From Candidatus Gerdarchaeota archaeon (GTDB taxonomy: Archaea > Asgardarchaeota > Heimdallarchaeia > JABLTI01), in NCBI GenBank assembly GCA_016839405.1, contig JAEOUJ010000183.1:1-5318 (forward strand): a stretch of 5,318 bases of DNA, written 5' to 3'. Under the pieces are notes generated by a model, which saw only the letters and a list, made by a program, of their open reading frames with translations, was not told the DNA's origin and searched no databases. Every line of letters starts with the position of its first letter. Position 1 is the stretch's first letter. Position numbers and translations under genes: made by a program. Shown here in pieces: positions 1-5,318 of the stretch.

Positions 1-2
1 TA

Positions 3-308
3 AAAAATTGTCCAAATATATCTGGTGTTGCTACAATTGCATTAGAAGGCCATTGGAGTCCTTGGTTTATTAGGAAGCAAATTGAAAATTTTGGTTTTAA
101 ATCAATAGATTCTTTCAAGGTAAGTCATAAAAGAAAACCCAAAGAAAAGGAATTTTCTATCCACTTAATGTGGCTTCCAATAAAGAAAAACGCTCCAAAA
201 CCAACTTGGATTAAAGAGAAATTGCTTGAAGGCATACCTCAATGTATGTTTCATCCACTCTATAATCCTGAATCTTATAAAGAAAAAAACATTCTTGTTC
301 CTAGTTAA
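3..308 (+). CDS. C-terminal part of a probable GNAT N-acetyltransferase (cut by left edge)
   Basis: An open frame enters from the left edge and runs 101 codons to a TAA at 306-308. The 5' part, with the main acetyl-CoA-binding motif, lies outside the window. The visible residues fit the end of a GNAT fold: a Gly-Val-Ala beta-strand segment (residues 8-14), an aromatic WSPWF stretch (18-22), a short helix, and the typical 'ENFGFKSID' strand (28-36), which in GNAT enzymes carries the final 'GF.xv' element. After a basic loop (41-50) comes a strand HLMWLPI (54-60), then a Pro/Trp linker and a C-terminal CMFHPLYNP segment (81-89) that could be a small appended extension. GNAT enzymes transfer an acetyl group from acetyl-CoA to an amine; the substrate cannot be told here. 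It is followed by another GNAT gene on the same strand. Family assignment rests on the pattern of the last third only, so it is moderate. That the frame is coding is more certain. Confidence 0.6.
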   Translation, partial: KNCPNISGVATIALEGHWSPWFIRKQIENFGFKSIDSFKVSHKRKPKEKEFSIHLMWLPIKKNAPKPTWIKEKLLEGIPQCMFHPLYNPESYKEKNILVPS

Positions 309-364
309 GCAATTCTTTATATTAAGAAAATTCAAGAAAAGTAGTGAAAATATCAATTTGGTGA

Positions 365-454
365 ATATCTCTGATATATGAAATTCCTCAAGAAGCTTTT
401 GTTATTATTAAATCTTTAACAAAAAATATTTCCCATTATCAAAATATCCCAGCA
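365..454 (+). other. In-frame N-terminal extension of the acetyltransferase without a normal start codon
   Basis: The frame of the acetyltransferase at 455 stays open back to a TGA at 362-364. The 30 upstream codons read as good protein, including IYEIPQEAFVIIKSL followed by SHYQNIPAMMKG. This matches what is expected at the N-terminus of this GNAT type, where a short 'I/Y-x-L/I-P-x-E' strand and helix precede the VWVDD strand. The stretch holds no ATG, GTG or TTG in this frame before 455. The only candidates are ATA at 365 or 374 and CTG at 371. A GTG at 361 is in the neighbouring frame. Dropping one base near 373 would join it to the protein as V/M-N-I-S-I-Y-E-I-P. This could be a non-standard start, a sequencing or assembly indel, or a real frameshift. 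Confidence 0.55.
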
Positions 455-1213
455 ATGATGAAAGGATTAGCTCATGCTAGAGTTTGGGTTGATGATACAA
501 AAACACCAAAAAGTGCTCTAATCTGGGATCAGGTAAATACTTTTCTTTTTTTAGCTGGAGATTCAAAGAATATTAAATTCATCAACGATTTAAAGAAAGT
601 TATAACTGAAATAATTATACCTAAATTTCTTGAATATAAAATTGATCGAATGTTTTTCTTTCCTAGCTCTTCTGATTGGGAAAAGCAAATTCAATCAATC
701 TTTAATAAGAATGATATCAAAAAGCGAATCATTCAACATTATACTTACAATGAGAAAAATTATCATTTAATCAAAAACTGGCGAGAAAATTTACCAATTG
801 ATTTTAAAATTAAACGAGTAACTAAAGAAATCTTTGAGAAGGAAAAACTTGCCAATATTGATGAAGTTGAGTATTGTGTAACTGCCCTCTGGCAAACTAT
901 TGATCGTTATAATCAAGAAGGTATTGGTTTTTGTTTATTGGATCAAGAAGCTATTGCTGCTTGGTGCACTACTGATTATATCGTTAATAATGATTGTGAG
1001 CTTTATATTGAAACCTTTGATGGGTACCAAAGAAAAGGATTTGCTACAATTGTTGCTTCTGCTATGATTGAAGAATGCCTTAAACGTCATTATACTATTC
1101 ATTGGCATTGTTGGGCAACTAATTTAGGTTCTGTTAAAACAGCTGTTAAAATCGGTTTTGAATTAGTAAATGAAGATCCAGTTCTTAGTTTAGCTTTACT
1201 TGAGGAAAAATAA
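455..1213 (+). CDS. GNAT family N-acetyltransferase (ZmaR-like / GNAT_acetyltran type)
   Basis: This encodes a probable cytoplasmic acetyl-CoA-dependent N-acetyltransferase of 252 residues from the first in-frame ATG. The N-terminal half has the pattern of the two-part GNAT_acetyltran family: 'ARVWVDDTKTPKSALIWD' (residues 8-25), then an FLAGD turn (32-36) and an amphipathic helix. The C-terminal half is a GNAT core, with a strand ELYIET (182-187), the acetyl-CoA pyrophosphate loop QRKGFA (192-197, the R/QxxGxG/A motif), the following helix, a HWHCWATN strand (216-223) and the closing 'AVKIGFELV' (230-238). This family includes self-resistance and aminoglycoside-like acetyltransferases, but most members have unknown substrates. 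No Shine-Dalgarno precedes the ATG at 455, and conserved-looking protein sequence continues upstream in frame to 365, so the annotated start is probably internal (see the entry at 365-454). It lies downstream of another GNAT gene and about 56 nt before the ABC operon. Confidence 0.85.
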   Translation: MMKGLAHARVWVDDTKTPKSALIWDQVNTFLFLAGDSKNIKFINDLKKVITEIIIPKFLEYKIDRMFFFPSSSDWEKQIQSIFNKNDIKKRIIQHYTYNEKNYHLIKNWRENLPIDFKIKRVTKEIFEKEKLANIDEVEYCVTALWQTIDRYNQEGIGFCLLDQEAIAAWCTTDYIVNNDCELYIETFDGYQRKGFATIVASAMIEECLKRHYTIHWHCWATNLGSVKTAVKIGFELVNEDPVLSLALLEEK

Positions 1214-1242
1214 TTATAGTTATTCTGGTAAATCCAATTGGG

Positions 1243-1250
1243 TATAAATA
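1243..1250 (+). promoter_or_regulatory. TATA-like box of the ABC exporter operon
   Basis: TATAAATA lies between the acetyltransferase stop and the ABC ATPase. Its centre is about 24 bp before the TTG start at 1270. Archaeal TATA boxes lie about 26 bp before the transcription start, which would place initiation at or within a few bases of the TTG and imply a leaderless or nearly leaderless message. This fits the lack of a convincing Shine-Dalgarno there. In AT-rich DNA such octamers also arise by chance, so this rests mainly on spacing. Confidence 0.45.
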
Positions 1251-1269
1251 AAACGAGAGTAAACTTTCA

Positions 1270-2232
1270 TTGTCAAAAAAAAGTAGCGAACCAATCATTC
1301 AATTCATTGAGGTTTTCAAGAATTATAAAGATATCAAAGCATTAAGAGGTATTTCATTTAGTATTCAAGAAGGAGAGATTTTTGGTTATATCGGTCCAAA
1401 TGGTGCTGGAAAAACAACCACCTTGAAAATCATTGTAGGTCTTATTAGCGATTATACTGGTAATGTAGTAATCAAAGGTGAATCCATTAAAGAACAAGTT
1501 AATTTTAGTCGATTAATTGGTTATTTACCTCAAGATGTTGGTTTTCAAGAATGGCGCACAGTTGATCATGCTCTTAGAACTTATGGACTTTTATCAGGTA
1601 TGACTAGAACTGAATTAAATCAACGTATTCCAGAGGTTTTAGATCAAGTGGGACTTGTTGATGCTCTTCGCCGAAAAATTAAGCATCTTTCTGGTGGAAT
1701 GAAACAAAAGCTTTTGTTAGCTCAGGCTTTACTTCATAATCCTTCTATATTGATTCTTGATGAACCTTTAAGTGGATTAGATCCAACAAGCAGATTTCAG
1801 CTCAAAAATACACTTAAACGACTTGCTGATACTAATGTCACAATCATCTTTTCGTCTCACATACTCGAGGATGTGGAAGGAATAGCCACAACTATTGGTA
1901 TTATAAGTCAAGGTTTGCTTGTTAAAATTGGCAAACCACAAGAATTGCAAAAAGAATTGATTGCTGGTGATGCTGTAGTTGTTACGGGAGAAAATTTAGC
2001 TAGCAAAGTTAATGATTTGGAAAAATTACCAATAGTTGCTAATGTAGAAATAATTCCTGATGTTGACCGAATTATTATTCATCTAACTCCAACAACTATG
2101 CTGAATGATGGATTATTAGAATTAATGAATTTCTTTTCCAGCAACCGTATTGTTGTAACTAATTTCAATCATCTGAAACCATCACTCGAGCAAGTATATC
2201 TCAAATACGTTACGGAGGGATCTAATTTATGA
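1270..2232 (+). CDS. ABC-2 type transporter ATP-binding protein
   Basis: This is the cytoplasmic ATPase subunit of an ABC exporter; as a homodimer it would power the permease encoded directly downstream. All nucleotide-binding elements are intact in the 320 residues: Walker A GPNGAGKTT (42-50), Q-loop Gln88 in GYLPQDVGF, signature LSGGM (140-144), Walker B ILILDEP with D164/E165, D-loop SGLD (168-171) and switch His197 in SSHILED. Residues about 230-320 form the C-terminal extension common in ABC-2 drug/lipid/antibiotic exporter ATPases, ending in the usual 'SLEQVYLKYV' (305-314). The start is TTG; there is no in-frame ATG before the conserved core and the TATA-like box at 1243 fits this position. 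The 3' end overlaps the permease start by 4 nt (ATGA), so the two are translationally coupled. The substrate cannot be deduced; members of this group export drugs, peptides, lipids, polysaccharides or sodium. Confidence 0.95.
   Translation: MSKKSSEPIIQFIEVFKNYKDIKALRGISFSIQEGEIFGYIGPNGAGKTTTLKIIVGLISDYTGNVVIKGESIKEQVNFSRLIGYLPQDVGFQEWRTVDHALRTYGLLSGMTRTELNQRIPEVLDQVGLVDALRRKIKHLSGGMKQKLLLAQALLHNPSILILDEPLSGLDPTSRFQLKNTLKRLADTNVTIIFSSHILEDVEGIATTIGIISQGLLVKIGKPQELQKELIAGDAVVVTGENLASKVNDLEKLPIVANVEIIPDVDRIIIHLTPTTMLNDGLLELMNFFSSNRIVVTNFNHLKPSLEQVYLKYVTEGSNL
2214..2220 (+). promoter_or_regulatory. Strong Shine-Dalgarno for the ABC permease
   Basis: GGAGGGA ends 8 nt before the ATG at 2229 and lies inside the last codons of the ATPase gene. 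It is the best ribosome binding site in the window, and it fixes the permease start at the ATGA overlap. Confidence 0.75.
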
Positions 2233-2894
2233 ATAGCTTGTTCTTATTACTTGGTGATGAAATTAAGGGTTTCATAAAATCGAGAATAATGATTGCACTT
2301 TGGATTGGAATGCCTTTACTCATAATTCTTTTACATATCATACAACCTAGTACTGATGAAATCCCATTAACTCTTTTCTCTGGAATAATCATTGCTAGTC
2401 TTGGAGGTTTACTTTCTGCTGTTATTCTTAGTACCTCTATTGTTAATGAAAAAAATGCTAATGTTTATGATTTATTTTTAATTCGCCCAGTAAAAAGATG
2501 GCATATACTTTTAGCGAAATATCTTGCAGTTATTATTTGTTTAACAGTGGCAACAATACTAAGTTTCATTATTGGTTTTATTATTGATAGTTTTACAGTT
2601 GGTATACCTGATAAAGCAATTATGCTTCAATTATTAGAATCAATTATTATGTCACTAGCTGCAATGTCAATTTCTAGTGTAATGGGCATTTTGATTGGTC
2701 TTTTAGTGAATTCTGTTGCTTTAGCAGCAATTTTATCAATTTATTTAGGACAACAACTTTCAGTAGTAGCAATTTTACCAAGTATCTTTCTTGTAAATAT
2801 TAGTTCTTATGTTTTTTCAGTTGGTATTGGGTTAACAGTAACAATTCTAGTTTTATTGGTTGATATAATTATATTTAGCAAGAAGCAGTTTTAG
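2229..2894 (+). CDS. ABC-2 type transporter permease
   Basis: This is an integral membrane subunit of 221 residues, the partner of the ATPase upstream. Six hydrophobic segments can be read at about 20-38, 48-71, 96-119, 136-160, 162-183 and 193-216, which is the normal count for an ABC-2 half-transporter permease. After the second helix there is the characteristic cytoplasmic loop, SIVNEKNANVYDLFLIRPVK (70-89), followed by 'HILLAKYLAV'. It corresponds to the family pattern of an E-R/K-x-x-G/N stretch, then 'll..Pv.r..i...K', which contacts the ATPase. The large extracellular insert seen in ABC-2 exporters of about 370 residues is absent, so this is the short NatB/CcmB-like size class. A single permease gene implies a homodimer. 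The substrate is unknown. The stop codon (2892-2894) abuts the stop codon of the convergent propeller gene with no spacer. Confidence 0.88.
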   Translation: MNSLFLLLGDEIKGFIKSRIMIALWIGMPLLIILLHIIQPSTDEIPLTLFSGIIIASLGGLLSAVILSTSIVNEKNANVYDLFLIRPVKRWHILLAKYLAVIICLTVATILSFIIGFIIDSFTVGIPDKAIMLQLLESIIMSLAAMSISSVMGILIGLLVNSVALAAILSIYLGQQLSVVAILPSIFLVNISSYVFSVGIGLTVTILVLLVDIIIFSKKQF

Positions 2895-4001
2895 CTACTT
2901 CTCGCTGATTTTTTTCCTCCCAAAGAAAACGACTATACTTACTAATGTTATGAGGCCAATAATAATTCCAAATCCTGATACGGCTTTAGTTGTTATTTCA
3001 GCTTCGAGAATTTCCAAACCATCCTCTCGATCTGCAACAAAGAGTAAATTTTCCTTTACAACAACCTCCTTACAATGACCCCCATCACTGAATCCTCCAA
3101 TATCGATTGGATTGCTTGGATCTGATATATCTAACACAATTACACCTTTACTATAATCCGCAACAAATGCAAAGCTGTCATTAAAGTTTACTGTAAAAAT
3201 TGTTCCTCCTTTATCAAACTGAGCAATTTCTTGTATTGATGATGGGTTTGTTATGTTAAATATACGCAATTCACCTCCCCCAAGCGCATGATTTCCTACA
3301 TAAAGATAATTACCATAGATCATTGGATCCCAAAAATCGGTATCTGCTGGAGCGTAAGTATCAATAAGCTGTATTGAGCTTGGATTAGATATATTCAGTA
3401 TTTTTATTGATGTGTAATCATTTCGATGATCTGTAACACAAGCAATGTCGCCTTGAACATCAACTTGTATACAATTAATTGAAGTGATATATTGCCCTAT
3501 TTTTACTGGACTCTGTGGATTGGATACATTAAATATTTCAAGGCCATAATCCCAATTTGCAGCATAAAGCAAATCTCCCACCAATTCAACATCTGATGAA
3601 TAAGTATTTACTGGGTGTTGATAAATTTCAACTGGATTTTCCAAATCAGAGATATTAATAAATTCCACTCCATCTTGGCCATCTGCTATATAAACCATAT
3701 TATCACCAATAGCTAATTCATATCCTGCTCCACCATCATACAAAGAGGATAGTAATTCTGGGGAAGTTGGATCTGTTACATTAATTATCATTAATCCACC
3801 AGGATTTTGGTCAGTTGTATCTAAAACGAAAGCAATATTATCTTTTACTGCAACGATCATTGCTTCACCATTTGTCTCTAAAGAACCTATTTCAGTTAAT
3901 TTTACTCTAGCATAATAACAATCAACCATTGGAGCACTAACAAGTAAAATTGAAAATATTATTGTAAATACTACTTTTACAGAATTGATTTTGTTCTTCA
4001 T
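2895..4001 (-). CDS. LVIVD-repeat beta-propeller surface protein, membrane-anchored (second gene of pair)
   Basis: This 368-residue protein is predicted to be exported and to stand on the outer face of the cell membrane. A basic N-terminus and a hydrophobic stretch (10-24) form a signal peptide or anchor. Residues about 35-336 consist of repeats of roughly 42-46 residues, each with a strand ending in V/A-D, a Gly, then 'I.I.NVS-D/N-P..P'. The cores lie at 69-81, 111-123, 153-165, 197-209, 243-255 and 286-298, with an incomplete seventh at 328-334. The missing outer strand of the seventh is probably supplied by the N-terminal VKLTEIGSL (33-41), closing a seven-bladed propeller. A helix (343-360) and the tail GRKKISEK anchor the C-terminus, like archaeal sorting/anchor tails. 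LVIVD proteins have no known enzymatic role; binding or scaffolding is an inference. It starts at the base after the upstream paralogue's stop, so it is operonic. GGAG at 4012-4015 is a plausible but distant ribosome site (10 nt). Confidence 0.88.
   Translation of the reverse strand: MKNKINSVKVVFTIIFSILLVSAPMVDCYYARVKLTEIGSLETNGEAMIVAVKDNIAFVLDTTDQNPGGLMIINVTDPTSPELLSSLYDGGAGYELAIGDNMVYIADGQDGVEFINISDLENPVEIYQHPVNTYSSDVELVGDLLYAANWDYGLEIFNVSNPQSPVKIGQYITSINCIQVDVQGDIACVTDHRNDYTSIKILNISNPSSIQLIDTYAPADTDFWDPMIYGNYLYVGNHALGGGELRIFNITNPSSIQEIAQFDKGGTIFTVNFNDSFAFVADYSKGVIVLDISDPSNPIDIGGFSDGGHCKEVVVKENLLFVADREDGLEILEAEITTKAVSGFGIIIGLITLVSIVVFFGRKKISEK
2909..2915 (+). terminator. Possible oligo-T terminator of the ABC operon
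   Basis: A run of seven T residues starts 14 nt after the permease stop codon. Archaeal termination commonly uses short T-tracts in the non-template strand without a hairpin. If used, it lies inside the 3' end of the convergent propeller gene, which would be expected given the absence of any intergenic DNA. No comparable T-tract was found just after the other gene's stop on the - strand. Confidence 0.3.
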
Positions 4002-5132
4002 TTATTTCTTTCTCCGTTTCTTACTAATAAAGAAGAAAATTGGCAAAACCCCAATTAACGAAGCTATTGATAGTGGTAGATCTTCTGTTCCCTCAATCCA
4101 GGTTACTTTAATGATTTTTACTCCAAATTCATGCATCGTTATGAAAATTAAATCATCTTGCACTTCTACATAGGTAATATCATCAGTAGTAAACTCTCCA
4201 ATTTTGACAATGTTTTGTAGATCAGATATATTTAGTACAAACAAACCTGTTTCATCTACTCCAAGAAAAGCTATGTCTTCTATAACTTTTAATCCAAAAA
4301 TTGGTTCTTCTGTATTATAATTACCTATTTTTGTTGGCATATTAAGAGTACTAACATCGAGAATTTGTAATCCTGAACCATCTGCGATATATACTAAATC
4401 ATTAACCATTTGAAATTCAAAAGCGTAATATAAATCATCAAAGTGGGCAATTTCATCTATACTATTTGGATTTGTTACATTAAGAATTTTGAAACCTGTT
4501 GAGAAACAAGTTGTAAAACAGATGCCATCTCTAACAAAAAAACGAATGAATTCATTATCATCATCAGTATATTCTACGATATCTTCAGGAGCAGTAGGAT
4601 TTGTTACATTTATTATTTTCATTGACCAATCCCATGAAGAATCATGCCATTCAGCAACATATGCTAAATTATTTTCTACAAAAACTCCATCCATTTCACC
4701 ATCACCATCATCTGTTATAGAGCCAAGTTTGGTAGGTGAAGAAGGATTACTAACATTATAGATTTCCAAACCATGATAATGATCAGCTAAATAAAGAATA
4801 TCACCAATTTTATACATATCATGAGGTATACCTCCATCATAATAATAACTCATGTAAGTGGGATTTGTAGGATCAGATATATTATAGAATCTTAATCCAC
4901 CATTCATGTCCATAACTATTAATATATCTCCTTCAACCATTGATGAAAAGGAATCTCCTCCAGTATTCTCAATATGAGCTATTTCTTCAAGTTGTGGAAC
5001 CAATTGAGTGGATAAACTATTATTCGAGTTAATTACTCCTTCAGTTGAAATTATCGCAAAAAACATTACACTTAGTATTATTAATACTGCAAATTTTGTT
5101 TTTAATCTCTTGAAACGATACATTATCTCCAC
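4002..5132 (-). CDS. LVIVD-repeat beta-propeller surface protein, membrane-anchored (first gene of pair)
   Basis: This is a 376-residue paralogue of the following gene with the same architecture: a basic start (YRFKRLKTKF), a hydrophobic signal/anchor (14-29), a propeller, a C-terminal helix (about 353-369) and a strongly basic tail KKRRKK. Repeat cores fall at 79-91, 121-133, 169-182, 213-224, 254-266, 296-308 and an incomplete seventh at 337-343. The N-terminal QLEEIAHIENT (47-57) looks like the strand that closes blade seven. Predicted topology is an extracellular propeller held by one or two helices. Blade two (DGG...IGD..YLAD...GLEIYN) aligns well with blade two of the paralogue, indicating whole-gene duplication. 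Blade three begins with an acidic loop, DDGDGEMDG (141-149), absent from the paralogue. Two starts are possible: GTG at 5132, matching the TATA spacing, or ATG at 5123, preceded by GGAG at 3 nt; they differ by three residues. It is the first gene of a two-gene operon. Its ligand is unknown. Confidence 0.88.
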   Translation of the reverse strand: MEIMYRFKRLKTKFAVLIILSVMFFAIISTEGVINSNNSLSTQLVPQLEEIAHIENTGGDSFSSMVEGDILIVMDMNGGLRFYNISDPTNPTYMSYYYDGGIPHDMYKIGDILYLADHYHGLEIYNVSNPSSPTKLGSITDDGDGEMDGVFVENNLAYVAEWHDSSWDWSMKIINVTNPTAPEDIVEYTDDDNEFIRFFVRDGICFTTCFSTGFKILNVTNPNSIDEIAHFDDLYYAFEFQMVNDLVYIADGSGLQILDVSTLNMPTKIGNYNTEEPIFGLKVIEDIAFLGVDETGLFVLNISDLQNIVKIGEFTTDDITYVEVQDDLIFITMHEFGVKIIKVTWIEGTEDLPLSIASLIGVLPIFFFISKKRRKK

Positions 5133-5153
5133 TGTTTAATGATATTCTGGTAA

Positions 5154-5161
5154 TTCTTAAA
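5154..5161 (-). promoter_or_regulatory. Possible TATA-like element of the propeller operon
   Basis: On the - strand TTTAAGAA lies with its centre about 25-26 bp before the GTG at 5132. That is the correct archaeal spacing for transcription to begin near that codon. The match to a TATA consensus is partial. It is supported by its position just downstream of the repeated 9-mer array at 5163-5193, where archaeal regulators often bind. Confidence 0.35.
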
Positions 5162-5162
5162 C

Positions 5163-5193
5163 TTTCTCAAAAATTTGAGAAATATTTCTCAAA
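5163..5193. repeat. Three alternating inverted copies of a 9-mer: operator-like array
   Basis: The top strand reads TTTCTCAAA (5163-5171), AA, TTTGAGAAA (5174-5182), TA, TTTCTCAAA (5185-5193). Each neighbouring pair forms a perfect inverted repeat with 9-bp arms and a 2-bp spacer, so there are two overlapping dyads whose centres are 11 bp apart, about one helical turn. The array lies in the non-coding gap before the propeller operon, one base upstream of its TATA-like element. That is the usual place for archaeal activators or repressors working next to the BRE/TATA. A weaker copy, TTTGAGGGA, occurs at 5220-5228. Cooperative binding of a dimeric regulator is an inference. A mutually exclusive pair of RNA hairpins is the alternative. 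Confidence 0.65.
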
Positions 5194-5199
5194 CACCCA

Positions 5200-5318
5200 C
5201 TATTGATAACCGCTAATTTTTTGAGGGAATTTTTTTGAATATTCATTAAAGTCAATACTTTCGGCATACAGCTTAAATACTTGAATCACTGATTGTAAAT
5301 ATTTGATTAGAATGAAGA
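5200..5318 (-). CDS. Possible 3' end of a gene cut by the right edge
   Basis: On the - strand a frame enters from the right edge and runs 39 codons to a TAG at 5200-5202. It ends with residues such as YLQSVIQVFKLYAESIDFNE, then YSKKFPQKISGYQ. The composition (Lys, Ile, Glu, Tyr, with mixed third positions) looks like the neighbouring proteins. The other five frames are broken by stops in most of this stretch. An opening of this length can occur by chance in AT-rich DNA, and no family is recognised. If real, it ends 67-77 nt before the propeller operon on the same strand, with the inverted-repeat array in between. Confidence 0.4.
   Translation of the reverse strand, partial: FILIKYLQSVIQVFKLYAESIDFNEYSKKFPQKISGYQ

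Noticed and set aside
165..356. 63-codon open frame on the - strand
   Set aside because: It overlaps the convincing coding frame at 3-308 on the other strand, is rich in Phe/Asn/Leu from AT-rich antisense sequence and has no recognisable domain.
3985..4173. 62-codon + strand open frame spanning the junction of the two propeller genes
   Set aside because: It is antisense to well-supported coding sequence, and its residues mirror the basic tail and membrane helix codons.
4468..4610. Repeated 14-mer GGATTTGTTACATT at 4468 and 4597
   Set aside because: It is the antisense of the repeated protein core NVTNP in neighbouring blades, so it reflects protein repeats and not a DNA element.
4489..4761. 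90-codon + strand open frame rich in Ser
   Set aside because: It is antisense to blades two to four of a propeller; the Ser-rich composition is the complement of Asp/Glu-rich codons there.
5236..5245. Palindrome TGAATATTCA and nearby T-tracts
   Set aside because: Short AT-rich palindromes are expected by chance, and it lies inside the possible coding frame at 5200-5318; it is unrelated to the TTTGAGAAA motif.
5272..5318. CTTAAATA followed 36 nt later by an ATG on the + strand, as a possible divergent gene start
   Set aside because: Only two codons are visible before the edge, there is no ribosome site, and the - strand frame across the same bases is a better explanation.

Overview
The window is AT-rich, gene-dense and prokaryotic. 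It looks archaeal: two genes have TATA-like boxes about 26 bp before their start codons, Shine-Dalgarno sites occur at only some genes, and the right half encodes two secreted, membrane-anchored LVIVD-repeat propellers with a C-terminal helix followed by a basic tail. That combination is familiar from Asgard archaea (Heimdall-, Loki- and Thorarchaeota-like genomes). The lineage is an inference from style, because no ribosomal or other marker gene is present.

Layout. (1) Positions 3-308, + strand: the C-terminal part of a gene cut by the left edge, probably a GNAT acetyltransferase. (2) Positions 455-1213, + strand: a second GNAT-type N-acetyltransferase. Its conserved reading frame clearly continues upstream to about 365 without a normal start codon, so the start is unusual or damaged. 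(3) Positions 1270-2232 and 2229-2894, + strand: a two-gene ABC-2 type exporter, ATPase then six-helix permease, overlapping by 4 nt with a strong Shine-Dalgarno. A TATA-like box sits at 1243-1250. (4) Positions 5132 to 2895, - strand: a two-gene operon of tandem paralogues, each with a signal sequence, a predicted seven-bladed LVIVD beta-propeller, a C-terminal membrane helix and a basic tail. The two genes abut with no intergenic base. The second one also abuts the ABC permease stop codon head-on. (5) Positions 5163-5193: three alternating copies of the 9-mer TTTCTCAAA/TTTGAGAAA at 11-nt pitch, directly upstream of a TATA-like element of the propeller operon. This is the most striking non-coding signal. 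(6) Positions 5200-5318: an open frame on the - strand, possibly the 3' end of another gene cut by the right edge.

How the parts relate. The ABC pair is one exporter or membrane-modifying unit of unknown substrate. The two propellers are probably co-expressed cell-surface proteins, heavily supplied with N-glycosylation sequons at equivalent blade positions. The exporter and the propellers are convergent and not co-transcribed, so nothing in the sequence ties them into one pathway. The best candidate for something undescribed is the operator-like array together with the paired surface propellers it may control.
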